Positions 28,420 to 36,903 of a stretch of DNA of 44,216 bases are shown one piece after another. Every line of letters starts with the position of its first letter. Position 1 is the first letter of the stretch. Made by a program: the position numbers and the translations under genes. Source of the stretch: an uncultured Nitrosomonadaceae bacterium (GTDB lineage Bacteria; Pseudomonadota; Gammaproteobacteria; Burkholderiales; Nitrosomonadaceae); the NCBI GenBank assembly GCA_905612245.1, contig CAJQRL010000001.1:1-44216 (forward strand), in the 5' to 3' direction. The notes below the pieces were generated by a model, which saw nothing but the letters and a program-made list of their open reading frames with translations, was not told the DNA's origin and did not search any database.

Positions 28420-28711
28420 AGATCATAAGACATAATTTTGAAGCCATCATGATACATGATTTATGCCTATATCAGCAGTCATGTTTATTTGAGTCTATTA
28501 AGGTCTCAATAATAGAATCTAGACTTGATACATCCTATATAAAAAATGATGTAGCACATAATTACAAAAATAATGCCTTATTTCTTACTGAAATATCACC
28601 ACTATTTAGGTCTAGTAATTTATTTATGTTAAGAGAATCTCGGAATTAGACATAAAACCATATAAAATGGCAGCTTTTTTACGTAAGATCTCTGAAAGGT
28701 AAGGAAGAATT
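28420..28711. other. 292-bp divergent spacer between accA and ybiT
   Basis: AT-rich spacer containing upstream regions for both flanking genes. TATAAA near 28661 may be the -10 for the ABC-F gene. A 66-codon open frame at 28449-28649 has no ribosome site and no recognisable features, so I do not call it. Confidence 0.45.
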
Positions 28712-30316
28712 TTGATTAATACTGCCAATATCACCATGCAATTTGGTGCAAAGCCATTATTTGAAAATGTTTCAGTCAAATTTGGAGACAGTAATCGTTA
28801 TGGCCTGATTGGTGCAAACGGCTGTGGAAAATCAACTTTCATGAAAATTCTTGGGGGTGATCTTGATCAAACCTCAGGAAATGTTAGTGTTGATATAAAT
28901 TCCCGCGTGGGGAAACTTCGTCAAGACCAATTCGGTTTTGAGGACTGTATGGTGCTAGATACGGTGATGATGGGTCATGATGAGCTTTGGCGTGTAAAGG
29001 AAGAGCGTGATGCAATATATGCAAACCTAGAAGCCGATGAATCAGATTATATGCATGCTGCTGAGCTTGAAACTCGCTTTGGTGAACTTGATGGATATTC
29101 AGCAGAGGCTCGTGCTGGAGAATTATTGCTAGGTGTTGGTATTCCACTATCTCAGCATCAAGGGTTAATGAGTGAAGTTGCTCCCGGATTAAAATTAAGG
29201 GTGCTACTTGCTCAAGCTTTATTCTCTGATCCAGAAATTTTGTTATTAGATGAACCCACAAACAATCTTGATATCAATACTATTCGCTGGCTGGAAGACG
29301 TAATCAATGCAAGTAAAAGTACCATTGTAATCATTTCACATGACCGGCATTTCCTTAATAGTGTATGCACACATATGGCTGATCTGGATTATGGCGAAAT
29401 CCGTGTTTATCCGGGCAACTATGATGCCTATATGACTGCCTCTACCCAGGTCAGAGAGCGCATGCTCTCAAACAATGCAAAAAAGAAGTCTCAAATTGCT
29501 GAATTACAATCATTTGTAAGTCGTTTCTCAGCTAATGCCTCAAAGGCAAGACAAGCAACAAGCCGCGCCAAGCAAATAGAAAAAATAAAATTAGAAGATG
29601 TAAAACTATCCAGCCGCCAGTACCCCTACATTCGCTTTGAAGTGGAAGATAAAGATAAATTATATCGATTGGCAGTATCAGTACAAAGCATTAATAAACA
29701 TTTCTCTGGCATGGAAAAACCACTACTTAAAAAATTTAGCATTAATATTGAGGCAGGTGAAAAAATTGCAATCATAGGGCCAAATGGTATTGGTAAAACT
29801 ACGCTATTAAGGTCTTTATCTGGAGAACTTAAGCCGGATGAGGGAGAGATTAAGTGGGCAGAAAAAGCGCGCCATAGCCATTTTACTCAGGACCATGCCA
29901 CAGACTTTGAAGTGAGTGCCTCTCTTACAGAGTGGATGACTCAATGGAGACAAATAACCGATGATGACCAGGTCGTACGTAGCGTATTAGGCAGATTGTT
30001 ATTCTCAGGTGATGAAGTAGATAAATCAGTAAAAGTAATCTCAGGAGGGGAACAGGGGCGCATGCTATTTGGAAAAATTATGTTACAAAAATCAAATGTA
30101 TTGCTTATGGATGAGCCAACCAATCACCTAGATATGGAATCTATTGAATCACTCAATTCTGCGTTAGAAAAATATACAGGAACGTTGATCTTTGTTTCTC
30201 ATGACAGAGAATTTGTATCCTCACTGGCAACTCGTATCATTGATATGAAACCAGATGGAATCACTGATTTTAAAGGTAGTTATGAAGAGTACTTAGTAGA
30301 TCAGGGTGTAGTATAA
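28712..30316 (+). CDS. ybiT: ABC-F family ATPase, YbiT type
   Basis: A 534-aa soluble protein with two ATP-binding cassettes and no TM helices. Walker A motifs are GANGCGKST (about residues 34-42) and GPNGIGKTT; Walker B regions are [12 protein letters not shown] and [12 protein letters not shown]. The first cassette has the degenerate signature [17 protein letters not shown], which matches the E. coli YbiT form, while the second has the normal [12 protein letters not shown] proteins act on the ribosome at the E site to relieve stalled states. TTG 28712 is the start, behind an AAGGAAG site. Confidence 0.93.
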   Translation: MINTANITMQFGAKPLFENVSVKFGDSNRYGLIGANGCGKSTFMKILGGDLDQTSGNVSVDINSRVGKLRQDQFGFEDCMVLDTVMMGHDELWRVKEERDAIYANLEADESDYMHAAELETRFGELDGYSAEARAGELLLGVGIPLSQHQGLMSEVAPGLKLRVLLAQALFSDPEILLLDEPTNNLDINTIRWLEDVINASKSTIVIISHDRHFLNSVCTHMADLDYGEIRVYPGNYDAYMTASTQVRERMLSNNAKKKSQIAELQSFVSRFSANASKARQATSRAKQIEKIKLEDVKLSSRQYPYIRFEVEDKDKLYRLAVSVQSINKHFSGMEKPLLKKFSINIEAGEKIAIIGPNGIGKTTLLRSLSGELKPDEGEIKWAEKARHSHFTQDHATDFEVSASLTEWMTQWRQITDDDQVVRSVLGRLLFSGDEVDKSVKVISGGEQGRMLFGKIMLQKSNVLLMDEPTNHLDMESIESLNSALEKYTGTLIFVSHDREFVSSLATRIIDMKPDGITDFKGSYEEYLVDQGVV

Positions 30317-30340
30317 AACCATCATTTTACTGATATTTAT

Positions 30341-30366
30341 ACTAATTCTTCTTAAGAAGAATTAGT
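30341..30366. terminator. 26-bp perfect palindrome between convergent ybiT and ampD
   Basis: ACTAATTCTTC and its exact complement GAAGAATTAGT flank a central TTAA, giving an 11-bp stem with a four-base loop. It sits 24 bases past the ybiT stop and 36 bases past the ampD stop on the opposite strand. That position, and symmetry on both strands, suggests a bidirectional terminator, though neither side has a strong T run. Confidence 0.6.
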
Positions 30367-30402
30367 CCTGGGTAGATAACAATTTCATTTCCTTGGAAAC
30401 TA

Positions 30403-30960
30403 CTACCCTCCTGCCCTCAATTTGGCGAGATGCAAGGCCTCCTGGTAATGACACCAATCAAAATATGGCCCGGGATCTGTTTTACGTTTCGGCGCAATAT
30501 CTGAGTGGCCGATTATATCTGCAATTGGATAAACCTTACTCAGCTCCATTGTAAGAGAAACTAAAGCTATATATTGACTATCAGTAAAGGGCGTCGTATC
30601 GCTGCCTTCCATCTCTACGCCTATAGAAAAATCATTACAACATGCCTTCCCTTTCCAGCAAGACTTACCAGCATGCCAGGCACGCTTTCCACAGGAAACA
30701 AACTGGATGATTTCACCATTCCGACGTACAAAAAAATGAGCAGATACTCTTAGGCCACGAATACTTTCATAATAGCTAACATCTGAATTCAGTTGGTTAG
30801 TAAACAAATCAATCACACCATCACCTTCAAATATATCTGGCGGCATACTGATGTTATGTATTACTAATAAATTTATTTCATGTCCTAGCGGTCGCTCATC
30901 ACAATTTGGTGAAGAAATAAATTGCACATCAGACAAATAACCTGCTTCATCAACTTTCAT
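30403..30960 (-). CDS. ampD: 1,6-anhydro-N-acetylmuramyl-L-alanine amidase AmpD
   Basis: A 185-aa cytosolic amidase of peptidoglycan recycling that splits the peptide from anhydro-muropeptides. The Zn ligands are His35 (LLVIHNIS), His152 (IIGHSDIAP) and Asp162 (KRKTDPGP), with the catalytic Glu116 in IGVEMEGSD. No signal peptide is present, as expected for AmpD rather than AmiD. In species with AmpR/AmpC its loss raises beta-lactamase expression; neither gene is seen here. Confidence 0.95.
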   Translation of the reverse strand: MKVDEAGYLSDVQFISSPNCDERPLGHEINLLVIHNISMPPDIFEGDGVIDLFTNQLNSDVSYYESIRGLRVSAHFFVRRNGEIIQFVSCGKRAWHAGKSCWKGKACCNDFSIGVEMEGSDTTPFTDSQYIALVSLTMELSKVYPIADIIGHSDIAPKRKTDPGPYFDWCHYQEALHLAKLRAGG

Positions 30961-31264
30961 TAGATGGCCTTTTTACTAGAAAATTAACGTAATTTGATCT
31001 GAAAAACATCAAATAAAATAAATTTATTTATTATTCAGTCCTAAACGCTTAATTCTATCCCCCATAGACCCAGAAATATATCAAAATCTATTTAAATGAA
31101 ATTTACCCCAATTTATATTATAAAATATTGCCGATAGCTGAAAATAAATACGGGGAAATACTATCAACATTCGGCCTTCAAGGGAAAAATTACCAGTGCT
31201 ATTAAGCATACTAAATATATTAAATTACTACCAAATATACCTCTAATTGATTTACAAGAAAATA
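30961..31264. other. 304-bp AT-rich spacer upstream of ampD
   Basis: Very AT-rich with no supported gene. An inverted repeat ATTTGAT (30992-30998) and ATCAAAT (31008-31014), spaced nine bases, lies about 40 bases upstream of the ampD start and could be an operator. The spacing does not match an FNR box. TATAAAA near the middle may serve the plus-strand gene. Confidence 0.4.
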
Positions 31265-31879
31265 ATGACCTTTGCAAAAATTCTATATTGGATAGCTACA
31301 ATTATTGCTGTAATTTTTCTTTATGGGGGTTTTGTCTATTTAACTGTGAATCCGATAACCCTACGGCAGGAAACACTTGAAAATTGCATGCAATTATTTG
31401 GGGAGAAAAAATCTCCTTTTTCTATCCTATGTGGAAAGCAACATATTGAAATTGTACAACCAATCTGGTTGCATCTATTTCCCTATTTACCTGCAGGATT
31501 AATTCTAGGGCTTAATAGACTACTTAAAATTAATTTATATATGCCAGCTAATGTCTATCCCAATCGTATTGTCATAGGGCTATTCTGGGCGGGTGTAATT
31601 GCGGCCATACTCGCAATTACGTTAACACTCTGGATCTCGATGTATTTCGTTGACAAACCACCCCTATTAATTTTTATGCCAATGATTATCTTTTCCGGCT
31701 GGCTGTTTTCTCCGATACTATTTCAATATTTACTTGCACCAAGAGAGGCAATTCGTCATATGAGCGCGCTTAGAGTTGGATTAGCTCTAATGTTTATTAC
31801 ACCAGTATTATCTGAAAGCTATTATTTTTTAAACTCTACCATTGAAACAATACTAACAAAATCAGTGATAATTAATTAA
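31265..31879 (+). CDS. multi-pass membrane protein of unknown function
   Basis: A hydrophobic protein of 204 aa (ATG 31265) or 210 aa (TTG 31247) with four to five TM helices: ILYWIATIIAVIFLYGGFVYL, WLHLFPYLPAGLILGL, VIGLFWAGVIAAILAITLTLWI, LLIFMPMIIFSGWLFSPILF and VGLALMFITPVLSESYY. I recognise no family and see no charged catalytic motif. It converges on the VWA/proton-channel cluster and borders it, but its opposite orientation gives no evidence that it belongs to it. Confidence 0.6.
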   Translation: MTFAKILYWIATIIAVIFLYGGFVYLTVNPITLRQETLENCMQLFGEKKSPFSILCGKQHIEIVQPIWLHLFPYLPAGLILGLNRLLKINLYMPANVYPNRIVIGLFWAGVIAAILAITLTLWISMYFVDKPPLLIFMPMIIFSGWLFSPILFQYLLAPREAIRHMSALRVGLALMFITPVLSESYYFLNSTIETILTKSVIIN

Positions 31880-31962
31880 TTTCCTCGTATCTCAAGAAGC
31901 ATATTCTAGATGTAATTTACTAATGTTTATAACCCGCGAATTAAATTTCGCAACTATATTAT

Positions 31963-32913
31963 TTACCTAACAGGTAAAGCAATAAAAGTGCCACCATTCT
32001 GCTTAGTAAGTTCCCGCATTAAAATAGCAAATCTATCTGTTGTGTATTGAGAAGGAAAGCCAATAGCGTGAATCTTAGCTAAACGCTTCCCATCCTTTTG
32101 AATCGTATTCTTTTTTGTAATATTAGCAATGACCCTATCATAAGAATCGCCAGTATAATCATCACCAAAGACATAAATGGCAATTGTATGGCCTCGCTTC
32201 TTATATTTCTTCATGGCGGCCAGTACGCCTTCTACAGGGCTACTATTAGATGCGCTCTGCCATCCTTTAAATAACTTCATCACACTTTTACGTCGAAATG
32301 GTATATCGGGAATCCATCGACCACCATAACCTGCAAGAATAGCTCTGCCCTGATCATCCAAAATCTGAAAACCTTTTACTTGAGGATGAATAGTTAAAAT
32401 ATTAATTATTTCCTGTGTAACACGATTCCAAATAGTCTTCATGCTGCCAGATGTATCAACTACAAAAACCACATAATCACTATCTACCGGGATGCCACCT
32501 ACTTCATCATCACGAGGAGTATTGCTAGTAGATGGCGAGATTGATATTTTTTCTAAGGCCGACTGAACCAGAGAGAGTCCGTTCAAATCACCGGACAATT
32601 CTCTTTCTTCATTTTCTCTTACACGTATATTTTCTGAAAGAGCTTGAGCTTCCCTACCTAAATCTCTACTATCCTCTAACTGAAGTTCGTTCAGTTTTTT
32701 TTCCTGGTCAACCTTTTTCGCTAGACTGTTTACCTGGGTTTTTAGCGCCAAGACCTGACTCAGGTGATCCTCAACTTGATCAACATTCAATTCAGGAGTA
32801 TCTCTGTCAGTATGAGAAATCAGTACTAGAAGTACTATAGCGCCGAACCCACAAGTAATAATATCCAGGAATGAAAGATTAAATATATCAAAATCTTTTT
32901 TCTTTATTTTCAT
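31963..32913 (-). CDS. TM-anchored VWA protein with ExbD/MotB-like helix (second copy)
   Basis: A 316-aa protein. The ATG at 32913 overlaps the upstream stop as ATGA, so translation is coupled and the TTG at 32919 is unlikely to be used. A single N-terminal TM helix begins FNLSFLDIITCGFGAIVLLV, with Asp17 placed like the proton-carrying Asp of ExbD and MotB. A charged coiled coil (about 45-116) follows. The C-terminal domain is a von Willebrand A fold with MIDAS residues DTSGS (153-157) and a later GDD (251-252); the middle threonine of MIDAS appears replaced by serine (SASNSSP). The domain should face the periplasm. It is the last gene of the cluster. Confidence 0.8.
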   Translation of the reverse strand: MKIKKKDFDIFNLSFLDIITCGFGAIVLLVLISHTDRDTPELNVDQVEDHLSQVLALKTQVNSLAKKVDQEKKLNELQLEDSRDLGREAQALSENIRVRENEERELSGDLNGLSLVQSALEKISISPSTSNTPRDDEVGGIPVDSDYVVFVVDTSGSMKTIWNRVTQEIINILTIHPQVKGFQILDDQGRAILAGYGGRWIPDIPFRRKSVMKLFKGWQSASNSSPVEGVLAAMKKYKKRGHTIAIYVFGDDYTGDSYDRVIANITKKNTIQKDGKRLAKIHAIGFPSQYTTDRFAILMRELTKQNGGTFIALPVR

Positions 32914-33971
32914 GGCCAATTCACCGCAGGACTAATGACCAGACCACCTGTACCAGCTGCCCAGCTCCAGTATTCATTTACAGCGCTTGGATCACCTTCA
33001 ATAGGCAACAAAATAATATTGATTTTCAAATCAGCAAGACTGGCGTCTTTAATAGTCTGCCTAAACAATTTTACCCGACATTCACCTGAAATTGATTTAG
33101 AACCTCCAAGTAGTGAGCTGCACCCAGAGAAAGGGTTTAGATGGGCATAGTTTGATTCGCCAGTAGTAGGCAAACCATCTGTAATAATATAAAGATCAGT
33201 AGCATTGAGTCTGGATACAGCTTGCAATCCTTTATGAAGATTAGTTGCGCCAGTCGGAACAATGGAATCTAATTTTTCATAAAAATCTTTAAGGATGCCA
33301 TCAGTATTAACGGTAACCCATTTTGACTTGCCCAGCGAGTGTATTGAGTCATTAAAAGCAAGTACACTTAACTGGCTCACTTTAGGAGTCCGTGCAAGCA
33401 GCCAACGAACTATTTTTTTTGTCCGAAGCCATTTAGGCCCCTGTTTTTTATTTTGAGTAGAGCTATTTTTTCTTCTAATAATATTTAATAACTTTTCATC
33501 GGTCATTGAAGCGCTACTATCAATCAACACTACAATACGACGACCTTCAACTTTCAAACCTATCAGATAATTCTCTTCACCGCCCCGGTCATCATCTATA
33601 AGATCATCTTTGTGCGCTATTGGTCTTGTAGCAATGCTATTCTTCAGAGCAGTTAACTCTCCTTTCTTATTTTTGAGATTAGACTCCTTCTTTGAAAGTC
33701 CTTGTTTAATCTGTACAAGTTTTTCTTTTATTTTTTTTATCTTCTCAGTCTCAGTCTGAGATGTATTACGAAGTTGATCAAGTGTCTGCTGCAGTCTTAC
33801 CTGCTGGGATTCAAGTAACCGAACCTCCGCAATTAAATTATTAGCCTCAGCATTAGAATCACTCACATCATATTTGACTAGGATAAATACCAGGACCATA
33901 GCACCAAGTCCACATGACATTATGTCAATAAATGCGAGATTAAACCCTTCTGATCGACGCCGCCTTTTCAC
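32910..33971 (-). CDS. TM-anchored VWA protein with ExbD/MotB-like helix (first copy)
   Basis: A 353-aa protein starting with GTG, 11 bases after the channel subunit gene. The N-terminus is highly basic (KRRRR), then one TM helix FNLAFIDIMSCGLGAMVLVF with Asp16, nearly the same as in the next gene. A coiled coil spans about 40-115. The VWA domain has a complete MIDAS: DSSAS (151-155), TGATN (240-244) and TDG (264-266), so it should bind a divalent metal and a partner carboxylate. In ExbD, TolR and MotB the helix pairs with an ExbB/TolQ/MotA channel; here that partner is the gene just upstream. The periplasmic VWA replaces the usual ExbD or OmpA domain. Confidence 0.82.
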   Translation of the reverse strand: MKRRRRSEGFNLAFIDIMSCGLGAMVLVFILVKYDVSDSNAEANNLIAEVRLLESQQVRLQQTLDQLRNTSQTETEKIKKIKEKLVQIKQGLSKKESNLKNKKGELTALKNSIATRPIAHKDDLIDDDRGGEENYLIGLKVEGRRIVVLIDSSASMTDEKLLNIIRRKNSSTQNKKQGPKWLRTKKIVRWLLARTPKVSQLSVLAFNDSIHSLGKSKWVTVNTDGILKDFYEKLDSIVPTGATNLHKGLQAVSRLNATDLYIITDGLPTTGESNYAHLNPFSGCSSLLGGSKSISGECRVKLFRQTIKDASLADLKINIILLPIEGDPSAVNEYWSWAAGTGGLVISPAVNWP

Positions 33972-33982
33972 AGATTAATTAA

Positions 33983-34738
33983 TTATTTAATACGAGCAAG
34001 TAAATACTGATCACAATAGGATTGGATGTCAACGAGCTGTCCATCCTGAAGGCGTTGCAACTGATGAAAAATAAACATGAGAAATATACTAATCAACAAA
34101 GCTACGAGCGTTGAGTTAAAAGCCACACCAAGACTATTTGTCATGCCAGCAATATCGCCTGCAAGTGCTTTATCTGCCAGAGAGAGTGCTTCACCAATGC
34201 CCCGTACCGTGCCGATAAACCCAATAGAAGGTACCGCCCAGATCAGATAACGAATCATCGAATTTTCAGCATCTTGACGAATAGAAAGCGCTTCCACGCA
34301 ACTCTCTATGGCATCAGATAGATTCTGTACATTTTTAGTGCCAGCATAACGCCATAAAGTAGTACGTATTGTCTGTATTAGAGGCGTTGAAATGTGCTCA
34401 GCAGAGAGCTCCGTATCAAGTCGTTTAATGACCTCTTCAGCATCAAAGTCTCCTCCTTTTATTTCTTCTACTATATCGACTGTATAAAGGTATTTACTGC
34501 GCAAAATATTGCGGCACTTACTTAGGATCAGAAAACTTCCCCAGAGCATCAGAATTAAACAGATCTCCTGTTCATAATCTTTGATGACAATTATAAGGTC
34601 ACGAGGTGCAGATTGGCCTGCTTGTCTCGCTGCTTCAAGTATCAATTCGGCCTCAGGACGAACATAACCGATATATGCAAGATGCACTACAATAGCTGAA
34701 ACAATCAGCACAAGAAAACTTTTAATAACATCAGACAT
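33983..34738 (-). CDS. MotA/TolQ/ExbB-type proton channel subunit
   Basis: A 251-aa inner-membrane protein with four predicted helices near residues 6-26, 54-73, 161-184 and 203-226. The third helix carries the family signature as AVPSIGFIGTVRGIGEAL, and the fourth (GVAFNSTLVALLISIFLMFIF) supplies the Ser/Thr lining. The cytosolic part is between helices 2 and 3. There is no long C-terminal tail, unlike ZorA of the Zorya system. In known relatives five such subunits surround two ExbD/MotB-type helices and turn proton flow into motion. The next two genes supply two different such helices. Confidence 0.88.
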   Translation of the reverse strand: MSDVIKSFLVLIVSAIVVHLAYIGYVRPEAELILEAARQAGQSAPRDLIIVIKDYEQEICLILMLWGSFLILSKCRNILRSKYLYTVDIVEEIKGGDFDAEEVIKRLDTELSAEHISTPLIQTIRTTLWRYAGTKNVQNLSDAIESCVEALSIRQDAENSMIRYLIWAVPSIGFIGTVRGIGEALSLADKALAGDIAGMTNSLGVAFNSTLVALLISIFLMFIFHQLQRLQDGQLVDIQSYCDQYLLARIK

Positions 34739-34739
34739 A

Positions 34740-34886
34740 TTAAATATCCACAGGAAAAGATGTAGGAGAATTTAGACTAATAGTAGGCACGACCGCATAG
34801 ACGGTTGCCCCTGTAATAAAAAGAACCACCAATGCTAAAGCCCATTGGGTAATTCTTTTATGCAATAATTTTTTCAGATTACTCAT
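34740..34886 (-). CDS. 48-aa single-TM peptide in the VWA/proton-channel cluster
   Basis: A short gene that begins ATG 34886, overlapping the previous stop in ATGAGTAA, and ends one base before the channel subunit start. A GGAGG ribosome site lies at a proper distance, inside the previous gene's end. The protein starts MSNLKKLLHKRITQ, has one hydrophobic helix (WALALVVLFITGATVYAVV) and a short polar tail. Overlap on both sides makes it a genuine member of the operon. It may be an accessory subunit of the membrane complex. Unknown family. Confidence 0.7.
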   Translation of the reverse strand: MSNLKKLLHKRITQWALALVVLFITGATVYAVVPTISLNSPTSFPVDI

Positions 34887-36903
34887 TTTTTCCTCCATAA
34901 AGATAACGACCTACTCGAAATCCTACGTCGTCACGACCAGTAGTCAATCCTTCTCTATATGAGGGTCGAAGTATGGTAATTGAACCAGAACGAAAATTGG
35001 CTCCTTTAACCACATGTGACGGCCCACTTTCTGCGCCCAATGGGTTCTCAGAAATCGTATCTTCCATTGGTGGCATAATTGAATAAATATCATGTACCCA
35101 CTCACTAACATTACCAGCAATATCATAAAGACCAGATGGCTCTTTTTTAAAGCTACCTACAGGCGCAGCACTCAAATAACCATCATTATAGTTAGGCACA
35201 TAAAATGTCATTTTACCTTTAGCACCCTCATCTGCAATATTCGCGGCATTAGGCGGAATAATCATTTCATTTCCCCAAGAAAAAGTCGTTTGTTTTATTT
35301 TTCCTGCCATACGGGACAGCCATTCCCATTCTGCTTCACTAAGTAACCGATAGCCATCAGTATTTTTATTAAATCCGTTTACTCTCCCATTCTCAATTTT
35401 GTAGAAAAATTGAAGACCTTCATTCTTGCTAAGCCAATTACAGAAAGATGCGGCCTCATTCCAATCAATCGAAGTTACAGGAATATTATCTGCTCCTAGA
35501 GATTTTTTTAAACTTGGTTTGAATTTCCCATACTGGCCATTCGTTATCTCAAAGATACTGGCATAGAATGATTTTGTTAATTTAATTTTCTTCTGAAATT
35601 CATTTGCGCGCTGACCTTTCTCAGAGCGCGGCGCACCCATTTTCAGGTGGCCTGGCTTTATAAATAACTTTAGTTTGATAGCATTCTGGATAGTCAACTC
35701 TCTAGGCGCTTCCTGTAATCTTGCCTGATATTCAGTTAACAATTTGGCTGATACCTTTTGAAGAAATTTCGATGTTGGATTTATAGTTTTTGATACTGAT
35801 CGATGCCCTTTTTTTTTGAAGACAATCTGCTGGGTTACTGCCGGAAGACTAACGGTTATAGCATTGTTACCATAATCTTTATTATTAATCCATATCGTTG
35901 CAGGTGGCAAAGATGAAATTATAACTTTGCCAAATTCCGGCTTTAGCTGAAAAGATATTTCCTTTTCCTGGTCTGATAAAAATTTAATTTTTTTAGTACT
36001 CGGGTAGTAACCATGCTTCATATAAATTAACTGATGTTCCACATTCGTACTGAGGAAAATAGGCCCCTTTGATAGACTACCATTTACAATAAGTCTTCCG
36101 CCTTTTGGGGTTAATTTAGGAATAATCCTTGCCTGTATTCGTGCAAGATGATAACTCCGTTTCAGTTTTGAGTTGGCATGGGTAATCTCAAATTTATCAA
36201 TTGAATCAACATAGTTGTCAGCTGTAATACGCAAAGAATACACGCCGCCATTTTGGCTATTCTCTAAAGGAGTTTTTCCAAGCAATTTCTCATTAAGGAA
36301 GACTTCAGCTCCGACAGGTCTGGAGAAAACTTTAAGCCTGCCATTGACTGGTTGCAAAGCAATCTGCAGCTTGGTCTTCTCGTGTCGTTTAATTTCAACC
36401 GTCAACTCTTTAGGTAGAAAAAAAGGGTTGTTAATGTTAATAGTGTAGGTTCCTGCCTCTAACTCCAGATCTAGCATAGCAGAGCGCGTAGTAACACGAC
36501 CGTTGATCTTCCAGGAAGTTTTTAACAGACTATTTTTATCTCCCAATATATTTATGACCAGATGCCCTGGTAATTCAGATAATTCAAGTGGGAAATTTTT
36601 ACCTAGATATATAGAACCTATAGTTTCTGTAGCGTCTTTGAACCCCGGCGAAGATACGTTAATAACAGGATTCCCAGCAAGTGAGTACACTACATTTCCA
36701 GCATTAAAACTAAAGCTATCTATTGTGCTTATTGTGGCCAAATTACCTGCTTCCAATGGCATAACTTCTACTCGTGTTCCACGAGAATAAATAAGCAATA
36801 CGGCTACAAGTAAAAAAATACTCGTCACCACTAAGCCAGAAAGAATATATATTCTTTTTTGCCGACTTTGCGCCTTTTCTAATTTCTTATTAAATTGACT
36901 CAT
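34879..36903 (-). CDS. one-TM protein with PEGA-like repeats and a SUMF1/FGE-like domain
   Basis: A 674-aa protein; ATG 36903 (or GTG 36906) overlaps the previous gene's end. A short cytosolic start (NKKLEKAQSRQKR) leads to one TM helix (about 19-41). Then come four to five beta-rich PEGA-like units (about 55-388), seen in GRLKVFSRPVGAEVFLNEKL and FGKVIISSLPPATIWINNKD. Residues about 415-670 are a formylglycine-generating-enzyme/PvdO-type domain (FEITNGQYGKF, PVTSIDWNEAASFCNWLS, YRLLSEAEWEW, AGNVSEWV, GFRVGR). The copper-binding Cys pair of true FGE is absent from GANFRSGSITILRPSYR, so it is probably a structural or binding module in the periplasm. Confidence 0.85.
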   Translation of the reverse strand: MSQFNKKLEKAQSRQKRIYILSGLVVTSIFLLVAVLLIYSRGTRVEVMPLEAGNLATISTIDSFSFNAGNVVYSLAGNPVINVSSPGFKDATETIGSIYLGKNFPLELSELPGHLVINILGDKNSLLKTSWKINGRVTTRSAMLDLELEAGTYTININNPFFLPKELTVEIKRHEKTKLQIALQPVNGRLKVFSRPVGAEVFLNEKLLGKTPLENSQNGGVYSLRITADNYVDSIDKFEITHANSKLKRSYHLARIQARIIPKLTPKGGRLIVNGSLSKGPIFLSTNVEHQLIYMKHGYYPSTKKIKFLSDQEKEISFQLKPEFGKVIISSLPPATIWINNKDYGNNAITVSLPAVTQQIVFKKKGHRSVSKTINPTSKFLQKVSAKLLTEYQARLQEAPRELTIQNAIKLKLFIKPGHLKMGAPRSEKGQRANEFQKKIKLTKSFYASIFEITNGQYGKFKPSLKKSLGADNIPVTSIDWNEAASFCNWLSKNEGLQFFYKIENGRVNGFNKNTDGYRLLSEAEWEWLSRMAGKIKQTTFSWGNEMIIPPNAANIADEGAKGKMTFYVPNYNDGYLSAAPVGSFKKEPSGLYDIAGNVSEWVHDIYSIMPPMEDTISENPLGAESGPSHVVKGANFRSGSITILRPSYREGLTTGRDDVGFRVGRYLYGGKNE

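Noticed and set aside
28449-28649. 66-codon frame between accA and ybiT
   Set aside because: No ribosome-binding site, no recognisable features, and it fills a divergent promoter region.
30992-31014. FNR box upstream of ampD
   Set aside because: The ATTTGAT/ATCAAAT arms are nine bases apart, not the four of an FNR site.
34879-36903. True formylglycine-generating enzyme activating a sulfatase
   Set aside because: The catalytic cysteine pair is missing and no sulfatase gene is in the window.
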